From Bacillota bacterium (lineage in GTDB: Bacteria > Bacillota > Sulfobacillia > Thermaerobacterales > Thermaerobacteraceae): DNA of 7,681 nucleotides. The stretch lies in the NCBI GenBank assembly GCA_003242195.1, contig QGUQ01000079.1:1-7681 (forward strand), written 5' to 3'. Under the pieces are notes generated by a model that saw only the letters and a program-made list of their open reading frames with translations, ran no database searches and had not been told where the DNA came from. The position numbers and the translations under genes are program-made. Shown here piece after piece: positions 6,351-7,681 of the stretch (position 1 is the first letter of the stretch; each line of letters starts with the position of its first letter).

Positions 6351-7316
6351 GTGGCCAGTTCCCGCGAGAGCGACCTGGTCGAGCGGTATCTGGATCACCT
6401 GCGCCTGGAGCGGGGCCTGTCCCCCCGAACCGTGGCGGCCTATGCCGCGGATCTGGTCGCCTGGCTCGACTTCGCCGGCCTGGCGCCGCCCGTCACGGCA
6501 AGCGCTCTGGGCCGGCTGGGCACCCGGGACCTGCGGCGCTGGCTGGGGCACCTGGAGGCGCAGGGGCTGGCCCGTTCCACCGTCGCCCGCAAGCTGGCCG
6601 CGGTGCGGGGCCTGTTCCGGTTTGCGGTCCGGGAGGGCCTGCTGGCCGTCAACCCGGCGGGGCGCCTGGCCTCCCCGCGGCGACCCCGCCGCCTGCCGCA
6701 CACCTACACGGTGGAAGAAGCCGCGGCGGTGATGGCCGCGGCGGGGGACGACACGCCGACGGGCTTGCGGAACCGGGCGATCCTGGAACTCCTGTACGGG
6801 TGCGGCCTTCGGGTCAGCGAGGTCAGCGGCCTGGACTTGGAGGACGTGGACCTGGACGGGTGCTGGCTGCGGGTGTACGGCAAGGGCCGCAAGGAGAGGG
6901 TCCTCCCCCTGGTGGGTGCCGCCCGGGCGGCGCTGGCCCGGTACCTGGAGCGGGGGAGGCCGGTTTTAGCCCGGTCGCGGGGCGGGAGCGGCTCCGCGCC
7001 GGGAGACCGGGAGGCGGTGTTCCTCAATCGCCTCGGGGGCCGGCTGAGCCCCCGGGGCGTGCAGCTGATCGTGGCCAGGGCGGGCCGTGCGGTGCCGCGG
7101 GTGCACGGCCACCCCCACCTCCTGCGGCACACCTTCGCCACCCACCTGCTGGACGGCGGGGCCGACCTGCGTGCCGTCCAGGAACTGCTCGGCCACGCCA
7201 GCCTGTCCACGACGCAGGTGTACACCCATGTTTCCCACGGGAGGTTGCGGGCCGTCTACGAGCGGGCCCACCCACGGGCGCGACCGGAGGGAATCGCCAG
7301 CGATGGGGCGGTTTGA
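6351..7316 (+). CDS. xerC: Tyrosine recombinase XerC (CodV)
   Basis: Site-specific tyrosine recombinase that, normally with XerD, acts at dif sites to resolve chromosome dimers at cell division. The product is 321 aa, slightly above the usual 295-305. The N-terminal SAM-like core-binding domain covers roughly residues 7-100 (RYLDHLRLERGLSPRTVAAY at 12-31). The catalytic domain follows from about 118. All catalytic residues are visible: Arg154 in YGCGLRVSEV, Lys178 in YGKGRKER, His256 and Arg259 in HPHLLRHTFATHLLDGG, His282 in LLGHASLSTTQ and the nucleophile Tyr291 in VYTHV. The extra length is mainly a Gly/Ser/Arg-rich loop at about 207-221. Assignment to XerC rather than XerD or a phage integrase rests on its place between trmFO and hslV, the codV position of Bacillus. 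There is no att-like repeat or phage gene nearby. Its 3' end overlaps hslV by 14 bases. Confidence 0.93.
   Translation: MASSRESDLVERYLDHLRLERGLSPRTVAAYAADLVAWLDFAGLAPPVTASALGRLGTRDLRRWLGHLEAQGLARSTVARKLAAVRGLFRFAVREGLLAVNPAGRLASPRRPRRLPHTYTVEEAAAVMAAAGDDTPTGLRNRAILELLYGCGLRVSEVSGLDLEDVDLDGCWLRVYGKGRKERVLPLVGAARAALARYLERGRPVLARSRGGSGSAPGDREAVFLNRLGGRLSPRGVQLIVARAGRAVPRVHGHPHLLRHTFATHLLDGGADLRAVQELLGHASLSTTQVYTHVSHGRLRAVYERAHPRARPEGIASDGAV
7286..7291 (+). promoter_or_regulatory. Ribosome binding site of hslV inside xerC
   Basis: GGAGGG lies in the last codons of xerC and ends 11 bases before ATG 7303, slightly long but usable. It implies that hslV is translated from the same message as xerC. 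Confidence 0.6.
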
Positions 7317-7681
7317 AGGTACGACGATCCTGGCGGTGCGCCGCCACGGCCGGGTGGCCATGGCCGGCGACGGGCAGGTCACGTTGGAGCAGCGTATGGT
7401 GATGAAACATCGGGCCCGCAAGGTGCGCCGGCTGTATCATGGCCGCGTGCTGGCCGGGTTCGCCGGTTCCGTGGCGGACGCCATGGCCCTCCTCGAGCGC
7501 TTCGAGTCCAAACTGGAAGAGCACTCCGGCCAGTTGATCCGAGCCGCCGTGGAACTGGCCAAGGACTGGCGCACAGACCGCCTGTTGCGGCGGCTGGAGG
7601 CCCTGATGGTGGTGGCCGGACGGGAAACACTGCCTTCCTTTTACAAAACTCACAGCCGCCAACCAAAAAGAAAGGGAAAAA
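7303..7681 (+). CDS. hslV: HslV (ClpQ/CodW) protease subunit, 5' part only
   Basis: Proteolytic subunit of HslUV, a two-ring, proteasome-like peptidase fed by the HslU ATPase in the cytoplasm. Residues 1-110 follow the family closely: a short leader MGRFEG, then TTILAVRR with Thr7 as expected nucleophile after processing, AGDGQVT (Asp23), ARKVRRLYHG (Lys40), VLAGFAGSVADA, AAVELAKDWRTD and LRRLEALMVVAGRETL. After residue 110 (base 7632) the frame stays open but no longer resembles HslV: the expected LLVSGTGEVIEPDDG-type segment is replaced by a Lys/Arg-rich string. No stop is reached before the window ends. A full protein is about 175-180 aa, so about a third is missing or replaced. The ATG overlaps the xerC end by 14 bases. 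In Bacillus hslU and codY come next. Confidence 0.92.
   Translation, partial: MGRFEGTTILAVRRHGRVAMAGDGQVTLEQRMVMKHRARKVRRLYHGRVLAGFAGSVADAMALLERFESKLEEHSGQLIRAAVELAKDWRTDRLLRRLEALMVVAGRETLPSFYKTHSRQPKRKGK
7633..7681. other. Anomalous AT-rich terminal segment, probable contig-end artefact
   Basis: By my count 20 of these 49 bases are G or C (about 41%), against about 70% in the rest of the window, and the last 20 bases are mostly A. The change coincides exactly with the point where the hslV translation leaves its family. A chimeric or low-quality contig end explains both best. A genuine insertion or junction with a foreign element would be the alternative, but no terminal repeat or element gene can be seen in so short a stretch. 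Confidence 0.6.

Noticed and set aside
4785..6701. A 638-codon open frame on the minus strand across trmFO
   Set aside because: Same GC-driven shadow effect; it spans several real genes and their boundaries and shows no family motif.
6351..7316. The tyrosine recombinase as an integrase of a mobile element
   Set aside because: It sits in the conserved trmFO-xerC-hslV order, matches its neighbours in GC content, and has no att repeats or phage genes around it.
1..7681. CRISPR arrays, tRNA or rRNA genes, insertion sequences
   Set aside because: No regularly spaced repeats, no tRNA-like T-loop sequences between genes and no transposase-like frames were seen on either strand.

Overview
The window is very GC-rich (about 70% by eye) and all convincing genes lie on the + strand. 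The order dprA - topA - trmFO - xerC - hslV matches the smf/dprA-topA-gid/trmFO-codV-clpQ block of Bacillus and relatives. The combination of this gene order, strong GGAGG ribosome binding sites and frequent GTG/TTG starts points to a high-GC member of the Bacillota (the Thermaerobacter / Symbiobacterium / Limnochorda type of lineage). That placement is inference from gene order, base composition and protein character, not a database match.

Layout. Bases 1-54 hold a run of 18 G followed by a ribosome binding site. Bases 55-1653 encode a family 5 (oligopeptide/dipeptide type) solute-binding protein with an N-terminal membrane segment and no cysteine. The 168-base gap 1654-1821 holds a consensus -10 hexamer and a strong GC-rich hairpin with an alternative partner. 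It leads into dprA (1822-2733), the single-strand DNA-binding RecA loader. A 105-base gap (2734-2838) carries a likely extended -10 promoter for the next cluster. Then come topA (2839-4971), trmFO (4977-6326), xerC (6351-7316) and the start of hslV (7303 to the window end). These four are spaced by 5 bp, 24 bp and a 14-bp overlap, so they look like one transcription unit.

Functionally the cluster is housekeeping: transformation/recombination (DprA), relaxation of negative supercoils (TopA), tRNA T-loop m5U54 methylation with folate (TrmFO), chromosome dimer resolution (XerC) and the peptidase half of the HslUV protease. In Bacillus hslU (clpY) and codY follow, and they would be expected just beyond this window.

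Both window edges look abnormal. The left edge has the G18 run. At the right edge the last 49 bases drop to about 41% GC, and the HslV reading frame abruptly stops resembling the family although it stays open. This looks more like the two ends of an assembled contig than biology. I found no novel defence, mobile or metabolic system. The most interesting non-coding item is the pair of mutually exclusive hairpins in the dprA leader.
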